NCBI GenBank assembly: GCA_964575845.1
Contig: CAZNSX010000001.1
Location: 496,001-560,000, forward strand
Source: CAZNSX01 sp964575845
GTDB taxonomy: Bacteria; UBA8248; CAZNSX01
Direction: 5' to 3'
DNA: 64,000 nt
Positions within the stretch are counted from its first letter, which is position 1, and every line of letters starts with the position of its first letter. A program made the translations under genes and the position numbers. The notes beneath the pieces were generated by a model that was given only the letters and a program-made list of their open reading frames with translations, made no database searches and was not told the origin of the DNA. This document shows positions 17,208-26,134 of the stretch, one piece after another.

Positions 17208-17630
17208 TTAAAGAGGACGTATGGGTGGGTTAGAACTAGAGAGCTCTAGAAATTCCAGCATGTTGCCGTCAGGGTCCCGGGCAAAGATTCGCCTCTCGCT
17301 CAGCACCGGATTGAATTTCTCCACGTGGGGCACCCCCTCCTCCTGGAGTCTCTTGAGGGTTCCCTCGTAATCCTCTACGGGGAAAGCCACGTGATCCTCC
17401 ACAGCGAAATCCACGTGCTCGTCCCGCGGCCCCGGGGCTTCAACCAGGGTGTAAGGCCCCCGTCTGAGGCTGAGGTGCAGCTGGAGATTTCCTACTTGGT
17501 ACCAGGCGCCCTGAAAGTCAAAGTCAGGCCTGGGGATTTCCTTGAGGCCCAGGATCCTACCGTAGAAGTCCCTCGAGGCCTCAAGGTCAGAGACCATAAA
17601 GGAGATGTGGTGGATCCGGTCTAGGTTCAT
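17208..17630 (-). CDS. VOC-family (glyoxalase/dioxygenase-like) protein
   Basis: A 140-residue vicinal-oxygen-chelate fold protein with two beta-alpha-beta-beta-beta repeats. The first starts IHHISFMVSDLEASRDFYGRILGL; the second has HVAFPVEDYEGTLKRLQEEGV and ends ARDPDGNMLEFLEL. The first-repeat His, LHLSL and the late Glu are the expected metal ligands. Members include glyoxalase I, extradiol dioxygenases and methylmalonyl-CoA epimerase; which applies here is not clear. It converges with the cupin gene. Confidence 0.82.
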   Translation of the reverse strand: MNLDRIHHISFMVSDLEASRDFYGRILGLKEIPRPDFDFQGAWYQVGNLQLHLSLRRGPYTLVEAPGPRDEHVDFAVEDHVAFPVEDYEGTLKRLQEEGVPHVEKFNPVLSERRIFARDPDGNMLEFLELSSSNPPIRPL

Positions 17631-17879
17631 CGTTTATGGCTGCCCCCTTTAATTAGAATTTTCCACATCAAAATGGCCGCGCCCAAAGACGCTGCGAACC
17701 TGGATGACATTGAGCCCAAGGGCACTCCACACCACTGGGCTGTTCCGTGGGCCTTTGACACTGGGCGAGTCAGCAGACATCTCGTCTGAAGAAGACGCAC
17801 GCGTGCAAAAAACGCCCCCACACAAGGTTTCGAGACCTCTCTTTCAAGAAAGATTCCAACCATCTCAGGGGAATCCACC

Positions 17880-18317
17880 TTACTCTTTGGGCGGCTGGAC
17901 GAACTCTAGATTGTTTCCTTCCAAGTCTTTGAGGTACACCACGAAACCGCCCGGCCTGCCCAGGATCTCGAGCGGCGGGGACATGAACTCGACCCCCTTC
18001 GCCTTGAGGTCGGCGTACATCCCGTGGATGTCGTCGACGATGAAGCCGATGTGGGCGCTGCCAGCGTTGTTGGTCGCCGTGTCGATCTTCACCCCGGGGG
18101 CGCCGGTATACTGAACCAACTCGATGATGTACCCCGCGCCCCGGACATTAATATGGCGGAGCTCGGCGCCCGCGATGCCCGTCAGCACCTCGATGTAGTG
18201 CTTGGGGCGCTTCATGTCCAAGACCACCTCGAAACCGAGCATCTCGCAGTACCACTTCGCAGCGGCCTCGACGTCGGAAACCGTGAAGCTCGTGTGGGTG
18301 ACGCTCTGTAGGCCCAT
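17880..18317 (-). CDS. VOC-family protein
   Basis: A 145-residue VOC protein: VTHTSFTVSDVEAAAKWYCEMLGFEVV, AELRHINV, SAHIGFIVDDIHGMYADLKAKGV and VVYLKDLEGNNLEFVQ. The frame stays open upstream to 18707, but ATG 18317 has GGAGGAGAGAGG just before it and the upstream translation is Arg/Pro-rich and unlike VOC proteins, so 18317 is taken as the start. It may be an epimerase, lyase or dioxygenase of a small organic acid. Confidence 0.82.
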   Translation of the reverse strand: MGLQSVTHTSFTVSDVEAAAKWYCEMLGFEVVLDMKRPKHYIEVLTGIAGAELRHINVRGAGYIIELVQYTGAPGVKIDTATNNAGSAHIGFIVDDIHGMYADLKAKGVEFMSPPLEILGRPGGFVVYLKDLEGNNLEFVQPPKE

Positions 18318-18730
18318 GACCCTCTCTCCTCCGTTGTGCGGATGAGCCGCCAGTGATACGCTTGGCCCGGTCCAGCCCGTCGCGGGACCGTTCGGGTTCC
18401 TTTGCCTGTGCGGGTCTCGGAGTTTCCTGCTCTTGATGACCTGAAATCCCTTGGGCCGAAGCCCATGGCATGCTCGAGTCCGGCCGCGGGTGCCAATGAA
18501 ACCGATAGCTTTCTGAATCGCCCGGATCCGTCGGGAGACCCTCGACCCCCCAGTCTGATTGAAGTGCGAAGTGGTTCGCTCCTGAATCCGCCGTGCAGCT
18601 TCGCGGAGGTCTTCCTCCTCGGGAATCCCCCTGTGAGCCACCCCTCGAACGGTCGGCAAGCACTCGGAGCCTTTCGGCCGTAGGGCGCTGGGCAATGGGC
18701 TCTCCACTTCGGCCGGGCCACTCTTCCCCG
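18318..18730. other. 413-base gap, no gene recognised
   Basis: The stretch is GC-rich and open on the minus strand in frame with the VOC gene, but its translation (rich in Arg, Pro, Gly) has no recognisable motif and no ribosome site. It may be a decayed gene. No hairpin or promoter was convincing. Confidence 0.5.
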
Positions 18731-19621
18731 TTAGATGGAAGGGATCCCGGCTAATCGCCGCAGCACTTCGATGACAGCAGAGGTGTCCGCCTCTCTCAGT
18801 CCTCCCGCCTCGGCCGCCTGGAGGACTTGCTGATGGACGGAGGTGAGCAGCATCGGAGCGCCGAAGCGCAGGCCCTGCTCCAGCATGAGACGCACATCCT
18901 TGTGGTGCTGGTGAATAAAGGCTATCGGGGGGTAGTACTCCGCGCGGATCATCCTCTCACCCCGCTTCTCCATCGCCTTGCTATAGGCGGCGCTATCCTT
19001 CAAAACGGCAAGAAGGGTCTCCATCTCCATACCGACCTTCATTCCGAGAACCAGCCCTTCGGCCAGCGCGAGGCGGTTGAGCCCAAGGACGAGGTTCACG
19101 ATAAGCTTTGTGCGGGCGCCCGCCCCGTTCGGCCCCAGGTGGTAGCTCGACCGGGCGATTGCGTCGAGGACGGGCCGGGCCTGCGCATAGTCGGCGGCCT
19201 CTCCCCCAACCATGGCCACGATGTCGCGCTCCCAGGCCATGGCGCTTGTGCCGCTCAGGGTGGCGTCAAGGAAGCCGACTCCGCGCTTGCGCAGCTCAGC
19301 GGCGATCTCGACCGAGTCCTCGGGGCGCGCCGTAGTGGTGTCGATAACGATGAGGCCCTCCTCCGCACCCTCAGCCAGACCGCCCGGGCCGAAGCACACC
19401 TCCCGGACGACCCCGCTGTGCATAAGGGAGAGAAGCACGAAGCGCACCCCTGTCGCTGCACCCGCCGGCGAGGCCGCGGGGGCTCCGCCTCGCTCCTCCA
19501 GCTCCCGCATCCTGGTGTCGTCGATGTCATATCCTTGGACCTCGAAGTCCTCCCGGATGAGATTCGCACTCAGGGCAGAACCCATCAGTCCGAGGCCCAC
19601 CAGCCCTATCTTCTCCGCCAT
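18731..19621 (-). CDS. 3-hydroxyisobutyrate dehydrogenase-family NAD(P) oxidoreductase
   Basis: A 296-residue beta-hydroxyacid dehydrogenase. The Rossmann motif GLVGLGLMGSALSANL is at the N-terminus, the substrate segment reads DATLSGTSAMAWERDIVAMVGG (normally DAPVSGG), and NLVLGLNRLALAEGLVLG follows with the helical C-terminal domain. The catalytic Lys usually found in GxxGxGxxxK is replaced in NGAGARTKLIVNLV by a shifted Lys. ATG 19621 is preceded by GGGAGGT, whereas the more upstream start at 19654 has none. It lies with VOC and 2-oxoacid dehydrogenase genes in a catabolic run. The substrate is likely a 3-hydroxy acid. Confidence 0.82.
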   Translation of the reverse strand: MAEKIGLVGLGLMGSALSANLIREDFEVQGYDIDDTRMRELEERGGAPAASPAGAATGVRFVLLSLMHSGVVREVCFGPGGLAEGAEEGLIVIDTTTARPEDSVEIAAELRKRGVGFLDATLSGTSAMAWERDIVAMVGGEAADYAQARPVLDAIARSSYHLGPNGAGARTKLIVNLVLGLNRLALAEGLVLGMKVGMEMETLLAVLKDSAAYSKAMEKRGERMIRAEYYPPIAFIHQHHKDVRLMLEQGLRFGAPMLLTSVHQQVLQAAEAGGLREADTSAVIEVLRRLAGIPSI

Positions 19622-19796
19622 GGGAAACCTCCCGAGGTCACTCCGCCCGAGCATAGGATGGGTTGATGATTCCCAGCTTAGCTGAAATTTCCCGCATCAA
19701 AATGGCTACGTCTGAAGAGGGCGCCAGCCTAGACGAGAGCTCACCGCCCACCGCAAATCCTTTATTTTCATAGGCCCGCGCCTTGCGGGGCTTCGC

Positions 19797-20780
19797 TCAT
19801 CCCCGCGGCAGCGCGGCGAGGGCTGCCGACATGACCCGCTCGGGCGTGGGAATGACAGCGCTCTCCAGGGCCCCGTTGTAGGGGATGGGTGAATCAAGAG
19901 CCCCGACCCGGCCTATCGGCGCATCGAGCTCATCGAACGCACGTTCCGCGACCTGTGCAGCGATCTCCCCGCCGAGCCCCCCCGTCAGGCAAGCTTCGTG
20001 AACCACGAGCAACCGGTGGGTCTTCCGCACCGAGGCAAGCACCGTCTCGATATCGAGGGGCCTCAGGGTCCTCAGGTCTATAACCTCGGCACTTATGCCC
20101 CGCCCTTCGAGAAGCTCCGCGGCTTCAAGGCACTTGAGAGCCATGTAGGAGTAGGCGACGATGGTTATGTGTTCTCCCTCTCGTCTTATGGCGGCCTCTT
20201 TCAGCGGGACAGTATATTCTTCCTCGGGAACCTCTCCCTTCGTGAAGTAAAGGAGCTTGTGCTCGATGAAGACGACCGGGTTGTCGTCCCTGATGGAGGA
20301 TTTAAGAAGGCCCTTCGCGTCATAGGGGGTCGAGGGAGTGACCACCATAAGCCCCGGCACGTGGGCGAACCAGGCCTCCAGGGACTGCGAGTGCTGGGCT
20401 GCGTTGCCCCGACCTCCGCCCCCCTGTGTCCTGAAGACGACGGGCACCTTCGCCTGGCCGCCGGACATATACCTTATCTTTGCCGCCTGGTTCACGATCT
20501 GGTCCATCGCGATCGTCATGAAATCGATATACATTATCTCGGCAACCGGCCTGCACCCTACAAGCGCCGCTCCAACCGCGCCCCCCGCAATGCCCGCTTC
20601 AGAGATGGGGGTGGTGCGGACGCGGTTTGGTCCGAACTCCTCAAAAAGGCCTGTCGTGACCCTGAAGATACCCCCCATGGGAGGATTTATATCCTCGCCC
20701 AGGACGAATACCCTCTCATCGGTCTGCATCTCCTCTCGGAGGGCCTCGTTGAGCGCCTGGGAATAAGTCAGTTCGCGCAT
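19797..20780 (-). CDS. 2-oxoacid dehydrogenase E1 component, beta subunit (pyruvate/acetoin type)
   Basis: A 327-residue thiamine-diphosphate E1 beta subunit. Conserved segments are LTYSQALNEALREEM, VFVLGEDI, GPNRVRTTPISEAGIAGGAVGAAL, the KIRYMSGGQAKVPVVFRTQGGGGRG stretch (interrupted relative to family only slightly), HSQSLEAWFAHVPGL and the C-terminal RTLRPLDIETVLASVRKTHRLLVVHE. It joins the alpha subunit to decarboxylate a 2-oxo acid or cleave acetoin. It starts six bases after the alpha-subunit stop, so the two are translated together. E2 and E3 genes are not in the window. Confidence 0.9.
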   Translation of the reverse strand: MRELTYSQALNEALREEMQTDERVFVLGEDINPPMGGIFRVTTGLFEEFGPNRVRTTPISEAGIAGGAVGAALVGCRPVAEIMYIDFMTIAMDQIVNQAAKIRYMSGGQAKVPVVFRTQGGGGRGNAAQHSQSLEAWFAHVPGLMVVTPSTPYDAKGLLKSSIRDDNPVVFIEHKLLYFTKGEVPEEEYTVPLKEAAIRREGEHITIVAYSYMALKCLEAAELLEGRGISAEVIDLRTLRPLDIETVLASVRKTHRLLVVHEACLTGGLGGEIAAQVAERAFDELDAPIGRVGALDSPIPYNGALESAVIPTPERVMSAALAALPRG

Positions 20781-20786
20781 CTCTTC

Positions 20787-21758
20787 TTAAGTCTCCATGT
20801 AAACGTAATCGGTTGCAGCGGCAGGGTCGGGCTCAGGGCTTGCGAGTGCGAACTCCTCGGCCTTGGCAATTTTCGCCTGCACGCCCTCCACTATCGCGCG
20901 CTCGCCCTCCTCGTCGAGGATGCCCCTTTCCATGAGCATCCGCCTAAAGATGACAATGGGGTCGCGCCGCCTCCATTCCTCCAGTTCGCCCTCGGGGCGG
21001 TAGCCGCCGATATCCCCCATGTAATGGCCTTCGAAACGATAAGTCTTCGCCTCGATTAAGGTCGGGCCTTCGCCCTCCCGAGCGCGGGCTGCCGCCTGGG
21101 ACACACTCTCGTACACGGCCAGAACGTCCTGACCGTCTGCGGAAAGGCCCGGCATATCGTATGCCGCGCCCCGAATCGCTATATCGGGATGGGGGAAAGC
21201 AATTCTCGCGGGAGTGCTCGAAGCGTAGAGGTTGTTCTCGCACATGAAGATGACCGGGAGCTTCCAGATGGCGGCGAGGTTTGCCGATTCGTGAAAGTTC
21301 CCCTGGTTGGCGGCGCCGTCTCCGAAGAAGCAGACGGCGACGTTCTTTCGGCCCAGCACCTGAAAGCCGAGGGCCGCTCCCATCGCCAAGGGAATCCCAC
21401 CGCCGACGATGCCATTGGCACCGAGGTTGCCTTTCGAGAAGTCGGCTATGTGCATCGAGCCTCCCCTTCCCCGGCAGTATCCCGTCTCCTTGCCCATGAG
21501 CTCGGCCACCATCCGGTTCAGGTCAGCCCCCTTCGCTATGCAATGGCCGTGGCCCCGATGAGTGCTCGTGATGCAATCACCCTCCTCGAGGGCCATGCAC
21601 GCACCGACAGCCACCGCCTCCTCGCCGATGTAAAGGTGGATGGTCCCGCGCATGAGGTTCCGCTCATAGATTTCTCTTCCCTTGAGCTCGAAATTCCTTA
21701 TCGTATGCATGATGCGATACATCTCGATCAGCTTTTCGGCGCTCGGCTCCATAGGCAT
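20787..21758 (-). CDS. 2-oxoacid dehydrogenase E1 component, alpha subunit (pyruvate/acetoin type)
   Basis: A 323-residue thiamine-diphosphate E1 alpha subunit. It shows TIRNFELKGREIYERNLMRG, HLYIGEEAVAVGACMAL, STHRGHGHCIAKG, GRGGSMHIADFSKGNLGANGIVGGG and the diphosphate-binding GDGAANQGNFHESANLAAIW followed by CENN. ATG 21758 follows GGAGAGAGGC. Such pairs without a local E2 are often annotated as acetoin or branched 2-oxoacid dehydrogenases; the present sequence does not separate these. It heads the two-gene unit with E1 beta. Confidence 0.9.
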   Translation of the reverse strand: MPMEPSAEKLIEMYRIMHTIRNFELKGREIYERNLMRGTIHLYIGEEAVAVGACMALEEGDCITSTHRGHGHCIAKGADLNRMVAELMGKETGYCRGRGGSMHIADFSKGNLGANGIVGGGIPLAMGAALGFQVLGRKNVAVCFFGDGAANQGNFHESANLAAIWKLPVIFMCENNLYASSTPARIAFPHPDIAIRGAAYDMPGLSADGQDVLAVYESVSQAAARAREGEGPTLIEAKTYRFEGHYMGDIGGYRPEGELEEWRRRDPIVIFRRMLMERGILDEEGERAIVEGVQAKIAKAEEFALASPEPDPAAATDYVYMET

Positions 21759-21908
21759 GCCTCTCTCCAGAAACCATTCAACCGCATCGGATAGCGGAAT
21801 GACGGTCCGCCCCAGATGAATTTTCCCCTTCAGATATTAATAAATTGGTACCACCTTCCTCGCGCTCTTCCCTTCGATGACCAAAGGGAGATTCCATCCG
21901 GGTGGCCT

Positions 21909-23156
21909 TTACTGAAGGAGTGAATGCCTCACGACGATTATCTCCTCGTGGGGCATCCTGGTGAAGACCTCGCAACCCGTCTCTGTCACCACGATCTCTT
22001 CTTCAAGCCTCACGCCCCCGAGGCCGGGCTCCCCCTGCTGGGTCTCGAAAGCCAAAGTCATGCCCTTCTCGAAAGGCTGGGGGTCCTCGAAGGAGAAGGC
22101 TCGGGATACTATGGGCTGTTCATAGAGGTCGAGCCCCAGCCCGTGCCCGAACTGGCTCATCACGGTTTCTTCTTCTCCCTTGTAGCCCCAGAGGGAGGCG
22201 GGGGGAAAACGCTTCGCGGCATCTGCGGTCGTATTTCCCGGCTTCACCTCCTCCAGGGGTCCATACAGAAATTCATGTGCCTGCTTGTACCAGCCCTTCT
22301 CCTTCGCGTTTGGCTCCCTGCCGGCTATGAAGTTACGGTAGTAGCAGGTGTTATAACCCGAGAAGCTCACGTTATACAGGTCGCTAAAAAGTATATCTCC
22401 ATACTGGATTATCCTGTCCGTGGCCAATGAGCCCCGGTAATTGGGCCAGCCCCTGGGGCCCGACCTGACGTGGCCCTCCGCGTTATCGGCTCCCATCTCC
22501 CAGCAGGCCTTGAGGGCGACGCCCAGGAGCTCGCATTCCTTCACGCCAGGCTTTATGGCTTCATACATCGCAAACCAGGCCCTATCCGCTATGGCCGCAG
22601 CCATCTTGAGGCAGTTTATCTCGTCCTCTGTCTTTATCATCCGGGCCTCGACCATGAGGGCCTTGCCGTCAACCACATTGATCCCCGCATCTTTCAGCGC
22701 CTCGGCACCGACCATGTCCAGGGTGTCGGCACCGAGCTTCTCCTTGAGGAGCCCCCGCTCCTCGAGGTCCCGCTTTATGGCGGCAATCCATTTTTTCGCC
22801 TGGGTCCTCGTCGCATTCGGGCCAGCGAGCCCGCCCAACCAGGTGTTGGCGGCGCGCATGTTCTCGGGCTTTATCCAGGGGCAGTGTATCAACTGCTGTA
22901 TCCCGACATCCGCATGCTCATAGATTATGGGGTCATGCTCGGCAAAGAAGAGCGCAAAACGCAGCCGCCTCCCTCCGTTCACGCCCATCACAGAGGCGGC
23001 ATACCTGATGTTGGCCCTGTTGTAGAGGAGGAGGGCCGGGATGCCGTGCTTCCTCATCTTCTCCCGCGTCCTCTCCATCCTCTCCTCCCGCATCCTGGGG
23101 AAATTTATCCGCTCCTGGCAGTCCAACCCACCCGGTCCGAAGTAAAGAGAGGTCAT
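21909..23156 (-). CDS. M24-family (creatinase/Xaa-Pro peptidase fold) hydrolase with altered metal site
   Basis: A 415-residue protein with the creatinase N-terminal domain (about 20-165) and the pita-bread M24 domain (about 180-410). Of the five metal ligands expected in M24 peptidases, D259, H338 (FGHGLG), E371 (AFETQQG) and the Glu pair at 385-386 (VRLEEEIVV) are present. The second Asp, eleven or twelve residues after the first, is Cys271 (SGYNTCYYRNF), and the shuttle His in HE is Tyr345 (LYEQP). A dinuclear aminopeptidase site is therefore unlikely; a creatinase-like C-N hydrolase or lyase role is possible. ATG 23156 follows GAGGAGGAAAGAT. Confidence 0.8.
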   Translation of the reverse strand: MTSLYFGPGGLDCQERINFPRMREERMERTREKMRKHGIPALLLYNRANIRYAASVMGVNGGRRLRFALFFAEHDPIIYEHADVGIQQLIHCPWIKPENMRAANTWLGGLAGPNATRTQAKKWIAAIKRDLEERGLLKEKLGADTLDMVGAEALKDAGINVVDGKALMVEARMIKTEDEINCLKMAAAIADRAWFAMYEAIKPGVKECELLGVALKACWEMGADNAEGHVRSGPRGWPNYRGSLATDRIIQYGDILFSDLYNVSFSGYNTCYYRNFIAGREPNAKEKGWYKQAHEFLYGPLEEVKPGNTTADAAKRFPPASLWGYKGEEETVMSQFGHGLGLDLYEQPIVSRAFSFEDPQPFEKGMTLAFETQQGEPGLGGVRLEEEIVVTETGCEVFTRMPHEEIIVVRHSLLQ

Positions 23157-23574
23157 ATATCTTTCCTCCTCTATGAAAATCTTTTATGGGAAGCCCACTT
23201 CAACTGAGAGAAGAGTTAGCACTCTACCGGAGGTCTTCCCTGACAGCAGCTATCGGTTTCGCTTCATCGGGAAAGACGAATTATTGCGGCAAAAAATGAA
23301 CTTGATCGGCTTCTCCTTCAGGGTTTTCAACTTTCAATTTTTTACGCTGGCTGGAAGCGCTGGCGGCCGCAGGAAATCGGCCGGGTTTGAGGCCAGAGCA
23401 AAGAGGTCCGGTCTGACCTCTTTGTCGGCGAACTCATGCCAGGAAAGCCGCGTCCACCGCAAGGCGTGCTTTCCCTCCCTGATAGAGGCTTCCTCCAGCC
23501 TCCGGATTGCCCTCCCGCCCCCAGGGGGACGGGAGGGACAACCAGTATGACTAGGGGGACCGATCGCGACTGAC
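23157..23574. other. 418-base gap with two inverted repeats, no gene recognised
   Basis: It contains AAAGAGGTC/GACCTCTTT (23401-23409 and 23416-23424, six-base loop) and CCCTCCCG/CGGGAGGG (23510-23517 and 23530-23537) around a C5/G5 core. An open plus-strand frame has no motif. The hairpins lie downstream of the TAXI gene on its strand. Confidence 0.5.
23510..23537 (-). terminator. strong inverted repeat downstream of the TAXI gene
   Basis: An eight-base arm CCCTCCCG pairs with CGGGAGGG, and the interior CCCCC/GGGGG can extend the stem. It begins 38 bases after the TAXI stop on the minus strand. There is no T-tract, so it may stabilise a 3' end or act with Rho rather than as a classical intrinsic terminator. 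Confidence 0.35.
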
Positions 23575-24552
23575 CTACTTTACCAGGCCCTTCTCCTTGT
23601 AATAGCGCAGCGCTCCGGGGTGGAACTTCAACCCCGATTCCTGTATGCCCCTCACCGCGAGCTCGGGGGTGTAGCCGTAGGCGACTGGAGTGAACTTCAC
23701 CAAGCTCTTGTGCTGTTCCATGACCACCTTAGTGATCAGATAGGCCTCCCGCTCGGTAAGGCGGTCTTCGGTCGTTGAGATCGTCAGCAGTTCCCCCACG
23801 GTGACGATGGGCTTGGTCTGATTCGGAATTGTGTTGGCCGGGATTACCGCCCTGTAGACCCCCGGTGCTAAGGCGCCGGCTTTCTCGATGATCGCCTCAT
23901 CTACACCGAACAGGTTGACCTCCAGCGAAGAGGCCATCTCCATCGTCGCCGAATTTGGTCCCCCGCCCTGAACCAGGCCGTAACCCCCATCCGCCAGCTT
24001 ATCTCTCAGCGCGTTGGTCTGCGCGGGCCAGCGCAGGTACGAGGGTTTGAAGTTTGTCTTGTCCAGGCCATGCAACTTGGCGAGCACATCCCCGACTATA
24101 CGCGTGGAACCGCCGGGCGCCCCCAGAATCATCCGCTTTCCTTTGACGTCGTGCCAGGACTTGACATCGGCGGACTTGAGCCCGATGTACACAAATTTCT
24201 GGAAGTACATGTTGAAGAGGACCCGGATGGGGTGCTTCTTCTTGAAGGGAGCCTCACCGCGTATCGCCTTATTCGCCGTCATCGTCGAGCAGCTCCCCAT
24301 GTCGATATCCCCGCTCTCCAACAGGCGCACGTTGCCGACAGAGCCCCCGGCCTCCTGCGGAGAGAGCGCCAACTCCGGCGCGTGCTTGTTGACGAGGGTA
24401 GCCGCAGCCACCATGAACGGAAACGATGCGGTACCGGCGGGAGCGGTGCCCACTATCAATACCTTGCGGGCGGCCTCCGACTTAGCCGGTGTCAGCATGG
24501 CCACCAAAGCCAGAGACAGAAAAACTGCGATAACAAATCTTCCTCTGCGCAC
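23575..24552 (-). CDS. TAXI-type TRAP transporter solute-binding protein
   Basis: A 325-residue periplasmic binding protein with an N-terminal signal (MRRGRF then a hydrophobic run ending AKSEAA). The mature part has the TAXI pattern: LIVGTAPAGTASFPFMVAAA, AGGSVGNVRLLESGDIDMG, VKGKRMILGAPGGSTRIVGDVLAKLHGL and GYTPELAVRGIQESGLKFHPGALRYYKEKGL at the end. TAXI proteins deliver organic acids or amino acids to a DctQM-type permease. That permease gene is not in the window, so this is an orphan binding subunit here. ATG 24552 follows GAGAGGAGG. Confidence 0.88.
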   Translation of the reverse strand: MRRGRFVIAVFLSLALVAMLTPAKSEAARKVLIVGTAPAGTASFPFMVAAATLVNKHAPELALSPQEAGGSVGNVRLLESGDIDMGSCSTMTANKAIRGEAPFKKKHPIRVLFNMYFQKFVYIGLKSADVKSWHDVKGKRMILGAPGGSTRIVGDVLAKLHGLDKTNFKPSYLRWPAQTNALRDKLADGGYGLVQGGGPNSATMEMASSLEVNLFGVDEAIIEKAGALAPGVYRAVIPANTIPNQTKPIVTVGELLTISTTEDRLTEREAYLITKVVMEQHKSLVKFTPVAYGYTPELAVRGIQESGLKFHPGALRYYKEKGLVK

Positions 24553-24599
24553 ATGACCCTACCTCCTCTCCGTGAAGGACAACCGCACCAAGTGGCGGA

Positions 24600-25607
24600 T
24601 CAGGTCCGCTCGGGCACTGCCGCCACCGGTTCCCAGCGACGCGAATCCGCTGAGACCGCCAGCGCTTCCAGCATCGACACCAGCGCCAAACCCTCCGCCC
24701 CGTCGGTCGCCGGGTGCGCGCCCGTGCGTATGCAGTCCGCGAACTCGGCCATCTGCTCGATCAGCATCTCTCCTTCCGGCACCTCCACGGGCGCGAGCGC
24801 CTCAGTACCGAGGCGCTGCACCTGAAGCCCGGGGGGTTTGAGCGTACAAAAGGCACTGGCCTCCGAACCGAAAAGCCAGAACCAAAAGCCGGTCGGGGTG
24901 ATGAAGCTGGAGCTCACCTGGCCGAGTGTCCCGGAGGCGAACTCCAGCATCGCCACGGTCGTGTCAGGCGCCGGGCCGGCTGTCAGGCGCAGGCTGAACG
25001 CCGCCCAGACCCCAACGACGCGTCCCAAGAGGTAGTGAAAGATATCGAGGAGATGAAAGCCGGGGCCCGTCAGGGGCCCGCCGGGCGCCTCCTCCAGGTC
25101 GCTGCGCCAGCTTGCCTGCCCAAAATCCAGCGCCCTGGGGTTGCCGAAATGCCCCACGGCCTGGACCACTGTCCCCAGCTCTCCGGCCTCAAGCATGGCC
25201 TTCAGCCGACGGACCGGTTCCTGCCGCCGCCAGCAGTGGCCCACCGACAGGATGACCCCGGCCTTCTCACAGGCCTCGATGGCCGCCCGGCCTTCCTCCA
25301 CCGTCAGTGTCATCGGCTTTTCTACGAAGACATGTTTACCCGCCTGTGCCGCGGCCAGGATCTGCCCGTAGTGGGCGCTGTTCGGTGTGGTGAGCAGCAC
25401 CGCCTCGATCTCCCCGTCGGCCAGGATGGCCTCATAGCTGGGGTAGGCCCGGCATCCGTGCGCACTTGCAAAGGCGCGCCGCCGGTCAGCCGACCGACTA
25501 AAGCAGCTGACGATCTCAAGTTCAGCCGTATGACGAATGGCCTCCGCGATCACCCCTGCCCACCGGCCCAGACCCACCGAGGCCACACGGACGGGTTGGG
25601 GGGTCAT
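24600..25607 (-). CDS. Gfo/Idh/MocA family NAD(P)-dependent oxidoreductase
   Basis: A 335-residue oxidoreductase with an N-terminal Rossmann fold (VRVASVGLGRWAGVIAEAI), the family EKP motif in GKHVFVEKPMTL, and a C-terminal alpha/beta domain with substrate-binding Asp/His around GPGFHLLDIFHYLLG. Members act on sugars, inositols and other polyols. The frame is open further upstream, but ATG 25607 with AGAGGAGAG before it starts exactly at the Rossmann strand. It follows a VOC gene on the same strand with a 41-base gap. The relic at 13132-13440 belongs to the same family. Confidence 0.85.
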   Translation of the reverse strand: MTPQPVRVASVGLGRWAGVIAEAIRHTAELEIVSCFSRSADRRRAFASAHGCRAYPSYEAILADGEIEAVLLTTPNSAHYGQILAAAQAGKHVFVEKPMTLTVEEGRAAIEACEKAGVILSVGHCWRRQEPVRRLKAMLEAGELGTVVQAVGHFGNPRALDFGQASWRSDLEEAPGGPLTGPGFHLLDIFHYLLGRVVGVWAAFSLRLTAGPAPDTTVAMLEFASGTLGQVSSSFITPTGFWFWLFGSEASAFCTLKPPGLQVQRLGTEALAPVEVPEGEMLIEQMAEFADCIRTGAHPATDGAEGLALVSMLEALAVSADSRRWEPVAAVPERT

Positions 25608-25648
25608 ATCGGCTCTCCTCTTGTGCAATGTCTGCGCTGGAAAAGATT

Positions 25649-26134
25649 CTATTTCTTTTCGGGGTGGTGATAGTCCTCGAAGGACACAGCCTGCCACTCC
25701 GGGCCGGGCTCAAGCATCTCCATCCGCACACCGTCGGGCCCTGCAAAACTCACCGACTTGACCTGCTTGCCCGACACCTGGATATCGCAGTGGAACTTCA
25801 CCCCTTTGGCCTTCATTTTCTCGTACATCTCCTCGATGTTCTCGACGTAGAAAGCCAAGTGGCCGAAGCCCATGTCGAGCATCGAAGCGTCGGGCCACAT
25901 GGGACGACCCTTGCGATGCCACTCCATGAGCTGGAGCTCAAACTTTTCGCCGTAGCTCAGGTTCACCGCCCGGACCTTGGCGTCGGGGTCGGGCACACCA
26001 TCCATGACTTGCAGCACGTGGCCCGAGAGGTAACGGTCCCGCACCTTGTGCATGCCCAGAATGTCGCAATAAAATGCCAGCGCCTCTTCCATGTTGCTGA
26101 CGGTGCACGACAGGTGATAGAAGTCGCTGATCAT
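25649..26134 (-). CDS. VOC-family protein
   Basis: A 161-residue VOC protein: FYHLSCTVSNMEEALAFYCDILGMHKV, FELQLMEW, FGHLAFYVENIEEMYEKMKAKGVKF and FAGPDGVRMEMLEP. The His of the first strand, Glu of ELQL, His of GHLAF and the last Glu form the expected metal site. ATG 26134 follows AGAAGGAGAGACCAA; the open frame extends nine codons further upstream without support. It is likely cotranscribed with the Gfo/Idh/MocA gene. Confidence 0.82.
   Translation of the reverse strand: MISDFYHLSCTVSNMEEALAFYCDILGMHKVRDRYLSGHVLQVMDGVPDPDAKVRAVNLSYGEKFELQLMEWHRKGRPMWPDASMLDMGFGHLAFYVENIEEMYEKMKAKGVKFHCDIQVSGKQVKSVSFAGPDGVRMEMLEPGPEWQAVSFEDYHHPEKK

Noticed and set aside
17880..18707. A 275-residue VOC protein with long N-terminal extension
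   Set aside because: The extension is Arg/Pro-rich with no motif, and a strong ribosome site precedes the internal ATG at 18317.
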